From an uncultured Bacteroidales bacterium (GTDB lineage: Bacteria; Bacteroidota; Bacteroidia; Bacteroidales; Muribaculaceae): a stretch of DNA of 49,598 nt. The notes under the pieces are model-generated. The model made no database searches. It had not been told where the DNA came from and saw only the letters and a program-made list of their open reading frames with translations. Where the stretch lies: NCBI GenBank assembly GCA_905210435.1, contig CAJLWO010000013.1, positions 1 to 49,598 of the forward strand, in the 5' to 3' direction. This document shows, piece by piece, positions 1-9,035 of the stretch; position 1 is the first letter of the stretch, and every line of letters begins with the position of its first letter. Both the position numbers and the translations under genes were made by a program.

Positions 1-124
1 GCATTTTCGCTATAAAATACACATCTTTTGGATATTTTAGGTCGATCTTAAATGAAAGAGCCGTGCTGATTTGTACTGCAATAGCTGAAAAAGCAAAAAA
101 ATACGCATAAAATTGCTCCAAAAA

Positions 125-156
125 GTTGGTGGATTAAAACAAAATTATTAACTTTG
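125..156 (+). promoter_or_regulatory. Promoter of tRNA-Cys
   Basis: A -7 box TAACTTTG at 149-156 fits the Bacteroidetes consensus TAnnTTTG exactly. A GTTG at 125-128 lies 20 bases upstream where the -33 TTTG element belongs. The start of transcription would fall about 15 bases before the tRNA. Confidence 0.65.
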
Positions 157-177
157 CAGTGCAAAACCCAAAAGCAA

Positions 178-248
178 GGTTCCTTGGCCGAGTGGTTAGG
201 CACCGGTCTGCAAAACCGTTTACAGCAGTTCGATTCTGCTAGGAACCT
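178..248 (+). tRNA. tRNA-Cys (GCA)
   Basis: The 71-nt sequence folds into a cloverleaf. The acceptor stem pairs GGTTCCT (178-184) with AGGAACC (241-247), and the discriminator base is U, as is typical for Cys. The anticodon loop CTGCAAA gives anticodon GCA. The T arm is AGCAG-TTCGATT-CTGCT. The CCA end is not encoded. Confidence 0.95.
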
Positions 249-253
249 CAAAC

Positions 254-287
254 ATAAGCCCGACAATTTGTCGGGCTTATTTGTTTT
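254..287 (+). terminator. Intrinsic terminator of tRNA-Cys
   Basis: A near-perfect stem ATAAGCCCGACA / TGTCGGGCTTAT with a tiny loop is followed by TTGTTTT. It begins six bases after the tRNA and separates it from the zupT-like gene. Confidence 0.85.
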
Positions 288-349
288 ACATACCGGACAT
301 ATATTCCTTCGGGTAATATATAATTGTAAAATTTTATATCTCTACGTTT

Positions 350-1162
350 ATGCCTGTACTTGATGCGGAACATATAATCATAGCTTTGCTGCTGACTGTC
401 TTTGCCGGCGGCTGTACCGGAATCGGTGCCATACTTTCTTTTTTTACGCGGCGCGACAATACGAAAATCCTTTCGGCTGCCATGGGACTTTCGGCCGGAG
501 TGATGGTGTATATCTCGTTTATGGAGATGTTGCCGCAGGCACGTGCCGCACTGGCCGGCTCCTATGGCGAAAGGGCTGCCACGTGGTGGATGCTGGTGGC
601 ATTTTTTGCCGGTATAGCCATAATCGCTCTTATCGACAAATTCATACCTGAGGATGAGAATCCACATGAGATGCACACTATGAGTGAACTTGCCACACCC
701 GGCAACCACCATACGAGGCTCAAACGCACCGGAACCATGCTTGCAATAGCTATCGGTATACACAACTTCCCGGAGGGAATGGCCACGTTCATTTCGGCGC
801 TCGACGGTCTCGATGTAGCGCTTCCTATCGTAGTGGCTATCGCCATCCACAATATTCCGGAGGGTATCGCCGTGTCTGTGCCGATATATCAGGCCACCGG
901 CGACCGAAAGAAAGCGTTCCGGTATTCACTGCTGACGGGCCTTTCTGAACCTGTCGGTGCAATCGCCGGCATGGCGCTGCTGCTCCCTTTCTGGTCGCCG
1001 TTGGTCAATGCGATATGTCTTGCCACTGTGGCCGGTATAATGGTCTACATCTCGTTTGACGAATTACTCCCCGGCTCGGAGCGCTACGGTCACCATCATC
1101 TTGCGCTTGCAGGCGTGATTACGGGAATGGCGCTCATGGGGCTTACTTTAATCGTGCTTTGA
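350..1162 (+). CDS. zupT: ZIP-family zinc transporter (ZupT-like)
   Basis: This 270-residue integral membrane protein belongs to the ZIP family, which imports divalent metals, mainly zinc, across the inner membrane. The two signature metal-binding motifs are present: HNFPEG near residue 138 and HNIPEG near residue 167, in the transmembrane helices that form the binuclear metal site. A histidine-containing variable loop (around residues 105-125) precedes them. The length matches bacterial ZupT (about 260 residues). The ATG at 350 gives a natural N-terminus (MPVLDAEH). The gene appears monocistronic, between the tRNA terminator and the convergent glutamine synthetase. Zinc is the likely substrate, but ZupT relatives also carry iron, manganese or cobalt. 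Confidence 0.93.
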   Translation: MPVLDAEHIIIALLLTVFAGGCTGIGAILSFFTRRDNTKILSAAMGLSAGVMVYISFMEMLPQARAALAGSYGERAATWWMLVAFFAGIAIIALIDKFIPEDENPHEMHTMSELATPGNHHTRLKRTGTMLAIAIGIHNFPEGMATFISALDGLDVALPIVVAIAIHNIPEGIAVSVPIYQATGDRKKAFRYSLLTGLSEPVGAIAGMALLLPFWSPLVNAICLATVAGIMVYISFDELLPGSERYGHHHLALAGVITGMALMGLTLIVL

Positions 1163-1187
1163 AATGCAGCATTTTGCGGCGTTTTTT

Positions 1188-2693
1188 TCAGCCGCAGTGG
1201 AAATGTTCCTTTATCAGGCGCTTCATCAGTTCCGTGTCATTTGCGGCACGCGATGAGAGTGTCTCGTCGTCAAACATGCGCAGCTGTGATATGCAGCGGT
1301 CTATGAGATTGGCGGGGAATACGCCGTCGGTTTCATATATTCCGCGCTGTCGCTCAAGAGCGGCGGCGCTTTCGACGCATGATGCCGGCAGAGTGTTGAG
1401 CCGAGCGAGCCTGTCGGCATTTTCCGGAGCATGGATATTTACATCCACGTATGTCGCGGCGGCTATATCAAGCGCGTTGTCTGTCTCGAAGCCGAGCCGT
1501 GCGGCTACCGCAAGTGAGGCGAGCAGATAATATACATTGGCCGAGCAGTCGGCACTGCGTATCTCTACTGTCTGTTTCTGCGACGCGTCATAGCCTGAGG
1601 GTGAAGTGGCCGGATTGACGATGCTGCTCATGTCGGTGCGCGAATTCCATCCTAACGGCACCCTTACCAGTACCGAACGGTTGCGGTCGCCCCAGCAAAT
1701 GTTGGTAGGCGCTTCCTGATGCGGAACGAGACGGAAATAGGAGGTAGGATTGGTATTGCCGAATGCAGTGATTGACGGAGCCATTATCATGAGTCCGGCT
1801 ATCATGCGCCGAGCGTCGTCGCTAAGCCGCATGTTTTCGTCAAGCATTACATTTCTGTCTCCGCGCATGAGCTTCATGTGGATGTGAAGTCCGGAACCTG
1901 CTTTTCCGGTGGTTATTTTCGGTGCGAATGTCACGTTGAGGCCGTGCCGGTAGGCAAGATTGCGTATCACCCATTTGGCGAGCAGCAACTGGTCGGCGGC
2001 GTTCTGAGCCGGAACGGGAAGGAACTCTATTTCGTTCTGTTCGTAGTTATAGCCGTCGAGAACGAAATTGCCCACTTCGGAGTGTCCGTATTTTATCGAG
2101 CCGCCGGTACTGGCGATATAGCTCATGCACAGAGTGCGGAAGTCATTGAGTTTGGCAAACGGTGCCGACTCGTGGTAGCCGCGCTGGTCGCAGGCGGGAA
2201 ATTCATCCTGTTCGGGAGTTATGACATAATATTCCAGTTCACCCATCGCATGAAATTCCAGTCCGGATACTTTCCGGAAATTATCGCATGCATTTTTCAG
2301 CGTCATTTCCGGCGCGCTCGCAAGCGGATGGCCGTCCTTGTCGAAAAACGAGCACAGCATGGTCAGGGTAGGTATTTCGGCAAACGGGTCTTTGAACGCC
2401 GTGCTGTAGCGCGGTATGACATAGAGGTCGCTGCTGCCGGCTTCGATGAAGGGGAACAGGCTGGAGCCGTCGACCCGTTCGCCGCTCGCAAGTATATTGA
2501 GCAGGTACTCCCGGTCGTTGATTATGAAATTAAGTGTCTTCAGGCGCCCGTCGGCAGCAGGATACATGAAATTGATCATTTCAATCCCGTTGCTTTCGAC
2601 ATATCTTACAATATCTTCGCGGGTAAAATCTTTAGGTTCTTTCCCAAGGAATCTAACCACGTCGTTTTTGTGAAGTCCGAAATTCGTGTTCAT
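1188..2693 (-). CDS. glnA: Glutamine synthetase (type I-like)
   Basis: This 501-residue enzyme condenses glutamate, ammonia and ATP into glutamine in the cytoplasm. Family motifs are visible: an N-terminal beta-grasp domain (about 1-120), the glutamate/metal segment GELEYYV, the ATP-binding GSGLHIHMK near residue 270, the substrate segment NPTSYFRLVPHQEAP, and NRSVLVRVP before the C-terminal helical region. The length is typical of prokaryotic GSI rather than the roughly 730-residue GSIII common in Bacteroides. The canonical adenylylation motif could not be recognised, so control by adenylylation is doubtful. It converges on zupT with a 25-base gap. Some Bacteroidales carry several GS paralogues, so this need not be the main ammonia-assimilating copy. 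Confidence 0.9.
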   Translation of the reverse strand: MNTNFGLHKNDVVRFLGKEPKDFTREDIVRYVESNGIEMINFMYPAADGRLKTLNFIINDREYLLNILASGERVDGSSLFPFIEAGSSDLYVIPRYSTAFKDPFAEIPTLTMLCSFFDKDGHPLASAPEMTLKNACDNFRKVSGLEFHAMGELEYYVITPEQDEFPACDQRGYHESAPFAKLNDFRTLCMSYIASTGGSIKYGHSEVGNFVLDGYNYEQNEIEFLPVPAQNAADQLLLAKWVIRNLAYRHGLNVTFAPKITTGKAGSGLHIHMKLMRGDRNVMLDENMRLSDDARRMIAGLMIMAPSITAFGNTNPTSYFRLVPHQEAPTNICWGDRNRSVLVRVPLGWNSRTDMSSIVNPATSPSGYDASQKQTVEIRSADCSANVYYLLASLAVAARLGFETDNALDIAAATYVDVNIHAPENADRLARLNTLPASCVESAAALERQRGIYETDGVFPANLIDRCISQLRMFDDETLSSRAANDTELMKRLIKEHFHCG

Positions 2694-2870
2694 GATATTC
2701 AGTTTAAGGTAAATATATAATACTTTAAGAGGATTTGCTTCAAATCGGTCTGAGGCAGGGATGTGATTTATAGCGTCAGCCTCCGCAGGGAGGGGATAAT
2801 GTCATCCCGGTGCGGAAGCCCCGGTTCGGCAACGCGCGCCCAACTTTTCGGCTACCACCTGATTGTATTT

Positions 2871-3521
2871 TCATTCAAGTATTATGTCGCCGAACGATTC
2901 CGGCGCATGAAACTCCGGATGAAGCGTTCCGACCGGATTCCATGTCAGGAAATGGGGTTGCGACGTCCCTGTGGCGCATTTGCAGAGGTTTCCTTTCATC
3001 AGTAGCGGAGCGCCGGTGTATTCCACTCCTATGAGTGCGAGGGGGATGCGCATCACGACGTTCCACGCAAACAGACCTTCTACTTCACGGAATGGCTGAT
3101 AGCCGCAAGATGCGTATCGCTCAATTGTGCTTATCTCCGTGTCAGAAAGCCGTTCCACAGGACGTCGGGTGGTGCGGCGAGCGGCGTTGATGGCTCCGAT
3201 GCAGTTCACATCGAAGTTCCAGTAATCACCGTCGGGGACCGGACGGATGAAAAACGACACGGATGAATCCTCCCATACCGGAGTATTGTTTTCGGAGTTG
3301 ACTGCGCGCAGGTAGTTGCACCGCACGAAAAAGTCGAGATAGATAGCCTTGTCGGAATGCGCCGCGTTGACGACCGTCAACGGATGATATGGATATTCGT
3401 TGGGCCAGTTGAGTGAGTCGATGGAGCAGCGTGCGCCGCGTTCCTCTATTACGGGCATAGCTTCGTCAAGCGTTTTGTTGTCGAGCTCCTTGATATACGG
3501 TATGAGTAGTGACTTGTTCAT
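2871..3521 (-). CDS. CBM9-like carbohydrate-binding domain protein
   Basis: The product has 216 residues and is almost entirely one beta-sandwich domain of the CBM9-like/DOMON type, with segments such as KAIYLDFFVR, WEDSSVSFFIRP and LTWNPVGTLHPEFHAPESFGDI. No signal peptide is evident when translation starts at MNKSLLIPYI (ATG complement at 3519-3521). The longer reading frame to 3569 lies inside lysE and looks unnatural. The gene overlaps the 3' end of the LysE gene by 56 bases, so the two are probably co-transcribed. The role is unknown; homologues bind sugars or act as accessory domains. The enzymatic partner cannot be seen here. Confidence 0.7.
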   Translation of the reverse strand: MNKSLLIPYIKELDNKTLDEAMPVIEERGARCSIDSLNWPNEYPYHPLTVVNAAHSDKAIYLDFFVRCNYLRAVNSENNTPVWEDSSVSFFIRPVPDGDYWNFDVNCIGAINAARRTTRRPVERLSDTEISTIERYASCGYQPFREVEGLFAWNVVMRIPLALIGVEYTGAPLLMKGNLCKCATGTSQPHFLTWNPVGTLHPEFHAPESFGDIILE

Positions 3522-4173
3522 TGTTGTTGTTTTTTTTGATATATCCGCTGATACCCTTGTAGATGCCAACGACCGCCATCACGATTAGTATTGTGCCGAT
3601 TATGCGGTTGAGCAACCACATTGAGCGCACATTGAAGTGCGCGCGTATCTTGTTGACTATAAAAGTTATGAAATACCACCATGCGAGCGCTCCGACAAAT
3701 ATCGACGCATATCCTACGATATAGTGGTAATACCGGTATTCTGGCATCAGGAAATTGAACCGGCCGAAAAGACCGATTATGAAAAACAGAATCAGCGGAT
3801 TGGAAAAAGTGAACAGAAATCCGGTGCCTATATCCTTGAAAAATGTAGTCTTGTTCTCGCGCCGTTTGCGCAGGGCTCTTGCCGGATTTTTCTGGAACAG
3901 ATAGATTGCGAATGCGACAAGTACGAGTGAGCCGAATATCTGCAATAGAAAATCGTGGGCTTCGATGAAATCAGTGATAAAGGCAAGTCCCAGACCGGTG
4001 AGCAGACAGTATAAAATATCGGAAAGCGCTGCTCCTATGCCGGTGAAGAATGCAGCCCATCTGCCTTTGTTGAGTGTGCGCTGGATAATGAGCATACCGA
4101 CGGGACCCATCGGTGCCGATACAAGGACTCCGATGAGAAAACCGCTGATTATGATTTGTCCGAACGATACCAT
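3466..4173 (-). CDS. LysE-family amino-acid exporter
   Basis: This 235-residue inner-membrane protein has about six hydrophobic segments. Its N-terminus GVLVSAPMGPVGMLIIQRTL matches the LysE/RhtB signature (a PxGP motif in helix 1). Such proteins export amino acids such as lysine, homoserine or threonine. The C-terminal tail after the last helix is polar and asparagine-rich (KKNNNNEQ), and this tail overlaps the start of the CBM9-like gene. A perfect minus-strand -7 box TATCTTTG lies at 4224-4231, about 50 bases upstream, although no clear -33 element accompanies it. Substrate cannot be assigned from sequence. Confidence 0.85.
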   Translation of the reverse strand: MVSFGQIIISGFLIGVLVSAPMGPVGMLIIQRTLNKGRWAAFFTGIGAALSDILYCLLTGLGLAFITDFIEAHDFLLQIFGSLVLVAFAIYLFQKNPARALRKRRENKTTFFKDIGTGFLFTFSNPLILFFIIGLFGRFNFLMPEYRYYHYIVGYASIFVGALAWWYFITFIVNKIRAHFNVRSMWLLNRIIGTILIVMAVVGIYKGISGYIKKNNNNEQVTTHTVYQGARQQNA

Positions 4174-4331
4174 ATATCTATTTCACTCTTTGACAATGGC
4201 GCAGTGTGCTGCCGTAGTTTTTACAAAGATAGCAAATCATGTTGATAGAATGTACCGATTATCCCATTTTTTTTTTGATATTATTTGCATTTGTCGGCCG
4301 GGAATATAATGGCGGTGTGTCTGAACGCACA

Positions 4332-4363
4332 AAGCCCGGAAGCGTTGGCCGGCTTCCGGGCTT
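4332..4363 (-). terminator. GC-rich hairpin downstream of the amylase gene
   Basis: A perfect 12-bp inverted repeat AAGCCCGGAAGC / GCTTCCGGGCTT with an 8-base loop lies 46 bases past the amylase stop codon. It lacks a strong T tract on either strand, so it may be a transcript-stabilising or Rho-assisted end rather than a classic terminator. Confidence 0.55.
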
Positions 4364-4409
4364 CATGTCAGGGAGGATGCTCCCGTGAAGATGTATTCTG
4401 AAATTCAGA

Positions 4410-7121
4410 TTACTTTACAAGTACTTTTGTCACCTGGCCGTCGACATTGACGATATAAATGCCGGCTGCGACTTTGAGCGACGGCATCATGATGCCTGAG
4501 AGGTTGTATACTGCTACGTTGTCGTATTCGCCGTCGATGATTATCTCGCCATGTCCGCCGGTCACGTTGCATTTGTTTTCACCTATTTCGTCGGTCACGA
4601 TGTCGTCAACGCCGGCTACATCCTTGGTGGCGTATACACAGTAGCTGTGGGCGGGTACGGATACGGACACCGAAGTGCCGGTGCCGTTGAGTGTGCCGCT
4701 GAAATTACGTGAAGCGCTAAGCAGATTGGAGTTGGCGGCCGTCAGTTTCGTGGCGGAAGCTGTCACGGTGCTTGCGGATGTCCCGGGATTGATGAACGCG
4801 ATGATTTCCTTGTTGCCCTTGGTCAGACGTATGCTGCGCACGCCGTTGCCGTTGTTGAAGTCAGTATATACGGGAATGACATCTTTGTCAAACATGTCGG
4901 GATTGCTGCGACGCATCCAGTTGAGGTCGGTATAGCTCTGCTTGAGACCTTTGCGGTCGTTACTGTTGTAGTAGCTGGCCGGCGGCATATCCTTGGGGTC
5001 GGTGCGGTTGGCGCTTGTGAGCTGGTAGTCATAGCCGATTTCGTCAAACTGAAGCATCATCTTGGGGCCGGGCGACATCATCAGTTGCGCTACCATGGTG
5101 CTGAGGCGTTTGAAACGGTTACTGCTCGTTTTTATGGCGTTTTTCGCTTCATAACCCACCCATTGCTCGTCGTGGCTCTGGGCGTAGTCGACTGTAGAGC
5201 ATACGGGACGGCTGCATTCCTTGGAGTTGAAGTAGCGAAGATTGGCGTATGAACTGCTTTTTATGAAGTTGATGGCGTTGCCGTTCTGGTTGTTCCACTG
5301 ATATTGGCCGTCGTTGCCCATGGGAGTCTCTTCCTGTACACTTGCGAGGTGTTCGTTAATGTGTATCACATTGGGGTTGACTTTCTTCATTGCGGCGTGG
5401 AGGCGTATCATGCGGTCAATACGGCTCTGGTTGTAGGCTTCGGTGCCGCTGCCGTAGCTGTTGCTGTCGCCGAGACCTTTCACGAGGTCAAAACGGAATC
5501 CGTCAACCTTGTATTTGGTGAGCCAGAAGGTAAGTACGTCGACCCAGTGCTGCTCTACGAGAGGATATTCCTGCTTGATGTCTTCATATACACCGTAGTC
5601 GTGGGGCGCTGTTTTGTTGTAGAACGGGCTTGTGCCGGCATCGTACATTGCATACCAGGGATGGAGTCCGGGAGTGTGGTTGAGCACGATGTCGAGTATT
5701 ACCGCGATGCCGCATTTATGGCAAGTGTCGATAAATTCCTTAAGGTCGTCGGGCGAACCGTAGGCCTTGTCGAGTGCCATGTATGCGTTGGTGCTGTAGC
5801 CCCATGAGTTGTTGCCGTCAAATTCCATCACAGGCATAAGCTCTATGGCCGATACTCCGAGCTCATTGAGTTCGGGTATTTTCTCGATGGCTTTGCGGAG
5901 CGTGCCGTCGGCTTTCTTTGACGTACCGGTGAAGTCGCGTACAAGAAGCTCATAGATGACGAGTGAATTTGGTTTGGTGACTTTGAAATCATTTACCTGC
6001 CATCTGTATGTGTCGTGCATGTCGCCCTTGTAGACAGCGAGTATCGTGTCGTCGAAGCGGGTGTAGGGATATTCCGGACAATCAGGGAATACATCAGCGC
6101 CTACATCCTGGTCGAGCCATTTGTCGCTGTGGGGGTCGAGTATGAGGTTGGCGTACGGGTCGCCCACTTTGTATTTGCCGTCGACGAGATAGTAGTAGGG
6201 GTAGTAGGTCGAATTGTCAAGCCCGGTGATAGTATGCCAGAAATAACGGTAGCCGTTATAGTCCTGATATTTCATCGTGTTTGTGCTGAGCACCTTGTAG
6301 TCATCCCACGAACCTACGATTATCACGGATGATTTGCCGGGAGCGGCGAGGCAGAATGTCACGCTGCCGTCGGCGTTCTTCACTGCGCCCTGTTTGGGGG
6401 TACCGCCGGGATAGTTCTGCTGTTCCGACGGTTTGACATAAACCACGGGTACGGACACCTCTTTGGTTCCGTTGCTGTTGGACGCAACGACTTTTACGTC
6501 ATTCTGCGCGCCGGGAGTGGAGAATGTATGGGCGTAGGTGAGCGAAGTTGCGTTTGTAGCCGATTTCACTTCCTTTTCGTCGACATACATCTTGAGTGTG
6601 GCCGGCTGGGTGGATGCGGCGGTGAAAGTTATTTCGGTAGCTTTAGTGATGGTAGTGCTTGCGGGAGTGGTGGTCAGTGACACATACAACCCTTCGGGAT
6701 ACACATCGATGAACTGGTCGGAGGTCTGGACGCTGCCGGCTGAGTTGCGGGCGATGATACAGATCTTGCTTACATGCTCGTTGGCATTGGTAATGCCGAA
6801 ATATGAACGCATGTCGCCAATTGTAAGCTGGAACAGGTTGGCTCCGACTCGTTTGATTTTGTATTTATCTGCATTGTCACCCCAGGTGGAGGTATATGCC
6901 CAGCTGTTGGGCGACAGATTGGTATAAACGCCTATGTGGGCGTAAAGGTCGGTCGACAGATTTTGCAGATCTGCCACACCCGACTCGGCGGCATTGAATG
7001 TTATCACCACATTTTTGCTCGATTCCTGCAACGGATTGGGCGAGGGAGTAAACATGGCAGCTTTAACACCCAGAACCGACAGCATTATTAATGCCGTAAA
7101 CGCGGTTAGAATTCTCTTCAT
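4410..7121 (-). CDS. Secreted GH13 alpha-amylase with N-terminal starch-binding modules
   Basis: This 903-residue exported enzyme degrades alpha-glucans. A signal peptide (about 1-21, MKRILTAFTALIMLSVLGVKA-like) is followed by a starch-binding type beta domain (about 22-130), a second Ig-like domain (about 140-230) and an isoamylase/CBM48-like N-domain (about 245-345). The GH13 barrel shows region I VILDIVLNH (near 475), region II GFRFDLVKG with the nucleophile Asp (near 540), region III HINEHLA with the acid/base Glu (near 588), and region IV YAQSHDE with the transition-state Asp (near 650). After a C-terminal beta domain the last 40 residues (VYNLSG ... GIYIVNVDG ... KVLVK) resemble a type IX secretion sorting tail. 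It stands alone, without susCD neighbours. Exact product specificity is unknown. Confidence 0.9.
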   Translation of the reverse strand: MKRILTAFTALIMLSVLGVKAAMFTPSPNPLQESSKNVVITFNAAESGVADLQNLSTDLYAHIGVYTNLSPNSWAYTSTWGDNADKYKIKRVGANLFQLTIGDMRSYFGITNANEHVSKICIIARNSAGSVQTSDQFIDVYPEGLYVSLTTTPASTTITKATEITFTAASTQPATLKMYVDEKEVKSATNATSLTYAHTFSTPGAQNDVKVVASNSNGTKEVSVPVVYVKPSEQQNYPGGTPKQGAVKNADGSVTFCLAAPGKSSVIIVGSWDDYKVLSTNTMKYQDYNGYRYFWHTITGLDNSTYYPYYYLVDGKYKVGDPYANLILDPHSDKWLDQDVGADVFPDCPEYPYTRFDDTILAVYKGDMHDTYRWQVNDFKVTKPNSLVIYELLVRDFTGTSKKADGTLRKAIEKIPELNELGVSAIELMPVMEFDGNNSWGYSTNAYMALDKAYGSPDDLKEFIDTCHKCGIAVILDIVLNHTPGLHPWYAMYDAGTSPFYNKTAPHDYGVYEDIKQEYPLVEQHWVDVLTFWLTKYKVDGFRFDLVKGLGDSNSYGSGTEAYNQSRIDRMIRLHAAMKKVNPNVIHINEHLASVQEETPMGNDGQYQWNNQNGNAINFIKSSSYANLRYFNSKECSRPVCSTVDYAQSHDEQWVGYEAKNAIKTSSNRFKRLSTMVAQLMMSPGPKMMLQFDEIGYDYQLTSANRTDPKDMPPASYYNSNDRKGLKQSYTDLNWMRRSNPDMFDKDVIPVYTDFNNGNGVRSIRLTKGNKEIIAFINPGTSASTVTASATKLTAANSNLLSASRNFSGTLNGTGTSVSVSVPAHSYCVYATKDVAGVDDIVTDEIGENKCNVTGGHGEIIIDGEYDNVAVYNLSGIMMPSLKVAAGIYIVNVDGQVTKVLVK

Positions 7122-7311
7122 GATTAAAGTTGTCGTGATTTTTATGGTTAAAATTATAGTAAAAAATTTCGGTTATAGTCGAGGGGATGTTCAATCCGTT
7201 ATAAATCAGGAACTGAAAAAGGCTATTGCAAAGAAATGTAAGTGACGGCAGGTAAAGATGTCTGGTTAAGGTAGGTCAAGCCCTACAAATCCCTAATTTA
7301 CATAATAATTA

Positions 7312-7343
7312 CAAAGATATGAAATAAATATTCCGAATGCAAC
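7312..7343 (-). promoter_or_regulatory. Promoter of the amylase gene
   Basis: On the minus strand a perfect TATCTTTG (complement at 7312-7319) lies 20 bases from a GTTG at 7340-7343, fitting the Bacteroidetes -7/-33 layout. It implies a leader of about 185 bases before the amylase start. The rest of the 7122-7562 gap shows no gene I can support. Confidence 0.6.
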
Positions 7344-7562
7344 CCTTTTTGCATTTTTTATGTATTCGGCCTGTGTAAGTAAATGCTCGGCGTGCAAACT
7401 TGTTGGTTATGAGTGTATTGTAGGCCTGATGCATGGAGCAGCAGATAGTGAAGTCCGATTTTCAGCTGTGTGGCGGCTGCACCTGCCTGCAGCCCTACAT
7501 CATGGCTATTGTTTTATAATACAATCCTACGGCTGAGAAGCGGTCATATTATGCCGCGATAT

Positions 7563-9035
7563 TCAATAATTGCGGAATTCCTTGCGCGATGCGTCGATAC
7601 GCAGCATTATGAACAGCAACACGGTAAATCCCCAAAGCGACGACCCTCCGTAGCTGAAGAAAGGGAGCGGTATGCCGATTACGGGGCACAGGCCGATGAC
7701 CATGCCGATATTGATGCACAGGTGGAATATAAGATAGCTTGCCACGCAGTAGGAGTATACCCTCCCGAATGGTGTGGGCTGTCGCTCGGCTATTGCTATG
7801 ACACGCAATATCAGTATCAGGAACAGTATTATCGTTATTGATGAGCCGATAAAGCCCTCCTCCTCGCCGATTGTGCAGAATATGAAGTCGGTGTGCTGTT
7901 CGGGCACATATTTCAGCTTGGTCTGCGTGCCGTTGAGAAATCCTTTGCCTGAGAGTCCTCCCGAACCGATTGCTATCTTTGCCTGATTGACATTGTAACC
8001 CGCCTTCAAGGGATCGTCCTCGATGCCGAGCGACACTTTGATACGCGTCTGCTGGTGCGGCTGCAGGGCTTTGTTGAACACGTAGTTGACCGACAGCGTG
8101 AACGCCAGTGCCGAACCTGCTACTATTATTGGCATTATAAGTCTGCTGCAGTGGCTCTTTATCATTTCGTATACACAATATACCATGCCGACTATTGTCA
8201 CTCCGAGCATCGTGGCGAATCCCGGCAATTCCAGGCCCCCGGCCACGGCTATGCCTGTTATGACTATTCCAGCAAATATGAACCACAGAGCCAGATTGCG
8301 CGCGGCAAGGGCACTCTTGCTGAAAAACGCCGCTATCGCAACCATGACGAAGTCAATCAGAACGAATACTACAAATTCGCCGGTTGGCAGCCCCAGCACT
8401 GCCGAAGTAGTATATTTCACGGTCACCACAAAGATGACAATCGCAAAGACAAAGGCAAACAGTACAAGACCGCTCATGCCTTCACGGTAGAGTACGAACA
8501 TGAGAGACAGGTACACAAGAGCTGACCCGGTCTCGTTCTGGGCAAGGATAAGGATTATCGGCAATCCGATGATGGCGATAGCCTTTACATAGTTGGTCTT
8601 TTTGGCGTTAAGATTGAAATTATAGCCGCTGAACAGTTTCGCAAGCGCCAGCGCTGTGGCAAATTTGCCGAATTCGGCCGGTTGCAGGCTCATCGGGCCG
8701 AGCACAAGCCACGAATGCGACCCCTTGATGTTAGGCGCTATGACGATAGTGACCATCAGCAGCGCTACTATTGCGAAATATATGGGGTATGCGTATGTTT
8801 CATACATACGTTTGTCGATAAGCAGCAATATGAAGCCGAGCACGAATGAGAATCCTATCCATCTGATCTGTTTCCCGGAAAATTCATCAAATGAGAATAT
8901 GCTGGCATTGTCAAAGTCATAGCTTGCGGCGTAGATACTTATGGCGCCGCCAATCACGAGCAGCAGATACAGCAGTATCACCACCCAGTCTACCGAACGA
9001 AATATCGATGCCCTATCAGTGCTTCTTGACTCCAC
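7563..9035 (-). CDS. rodA: Rod shape-determining protein RodA (SEDS glycosyltransferase)
   Basis: This 490-residue polytopic membrane protein belongs to the SEDS family (RodA/FtsW/SpoVE), which polymerises lipid II into peptidoglycan during elongation. Features are the early GKQIRWIG segment, SHSWLVLGPMSLQPAEFGK, which carries the family's conserved W-x-x-x-G and QPAEFGK, and the C-terminal GIPLPFFSYGGSS motif. It is about 100 residues longer than E. coli RodA, with the extra length in the central loops, as is usual in Bacteroidetes. Its start overlaps the end of mrdA by 20 bases, so it is translated as the last gene of the mre-mrdA-rodA operon. Confidence 0.93.
   Translation of the reverse strand: MESRSTDRASIFRSVDWVVILLYLLLVIGGAISIYAASYDFDNASIFSFDEFSGKQIRWIGFSFVLGFILLLIDKRMYETYAYPIYFAIVALLMVTIVIAPNIKGSHSWLVLGPMSLQPAEFGKFATALALAKLFSGYNFNLNAKKTNYVKAIAIIGLPIILILAQNETGSALVYLSLMFVLYREGMSGLVLFAFVFAIVIFVVTVKYTTSAVLGLPTGEFVVFVLIDFVMVAIAAFFSKSALAARNLALWFIFAGIVITGIAVAGGLELPGFATMLGVTIVGMVYCVYEMIKSHCSRLIMPIIVAGSALAFTLSVNYVFNKALQPHQQTRIKVSLGIEDDPLKAGYNVNQAKIAIGSGGLSGKGFLNGTQTKLKYVPEQHTDFIFCTIGEEEGFIGSSITIILFLILILRVIAIAERQPTPFGRVYSYCVASYLIFHLCINIGMVIGLCPVIGIPLPFFSYGGSSLWGFTVLLFIMLRIDASRKEFRNY

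Noticed and set aside
248..850. 200-codon minus-strand frame opposite zupT
   Set aside because: It runs through the tRNA terminator and lies opposite conserved ZIP motifs; no protein-like pattern.
1878..2720. 280-codon plus-strand frame opposite the glutamine synthetase gene
   Set aside because: It mirrors a well-supported enzyme gene and has no recognisable domain; long antisense frames are common in GC-biased codons.
2694..2870. Small hairpin CCTCC-GCAG-GGAGG as an RNA gene between glnA and the CBM9-like gene
   Set aside because: The stem is short, lacks a promoter pattern and a T tract; nothing more can be supported in this gap.
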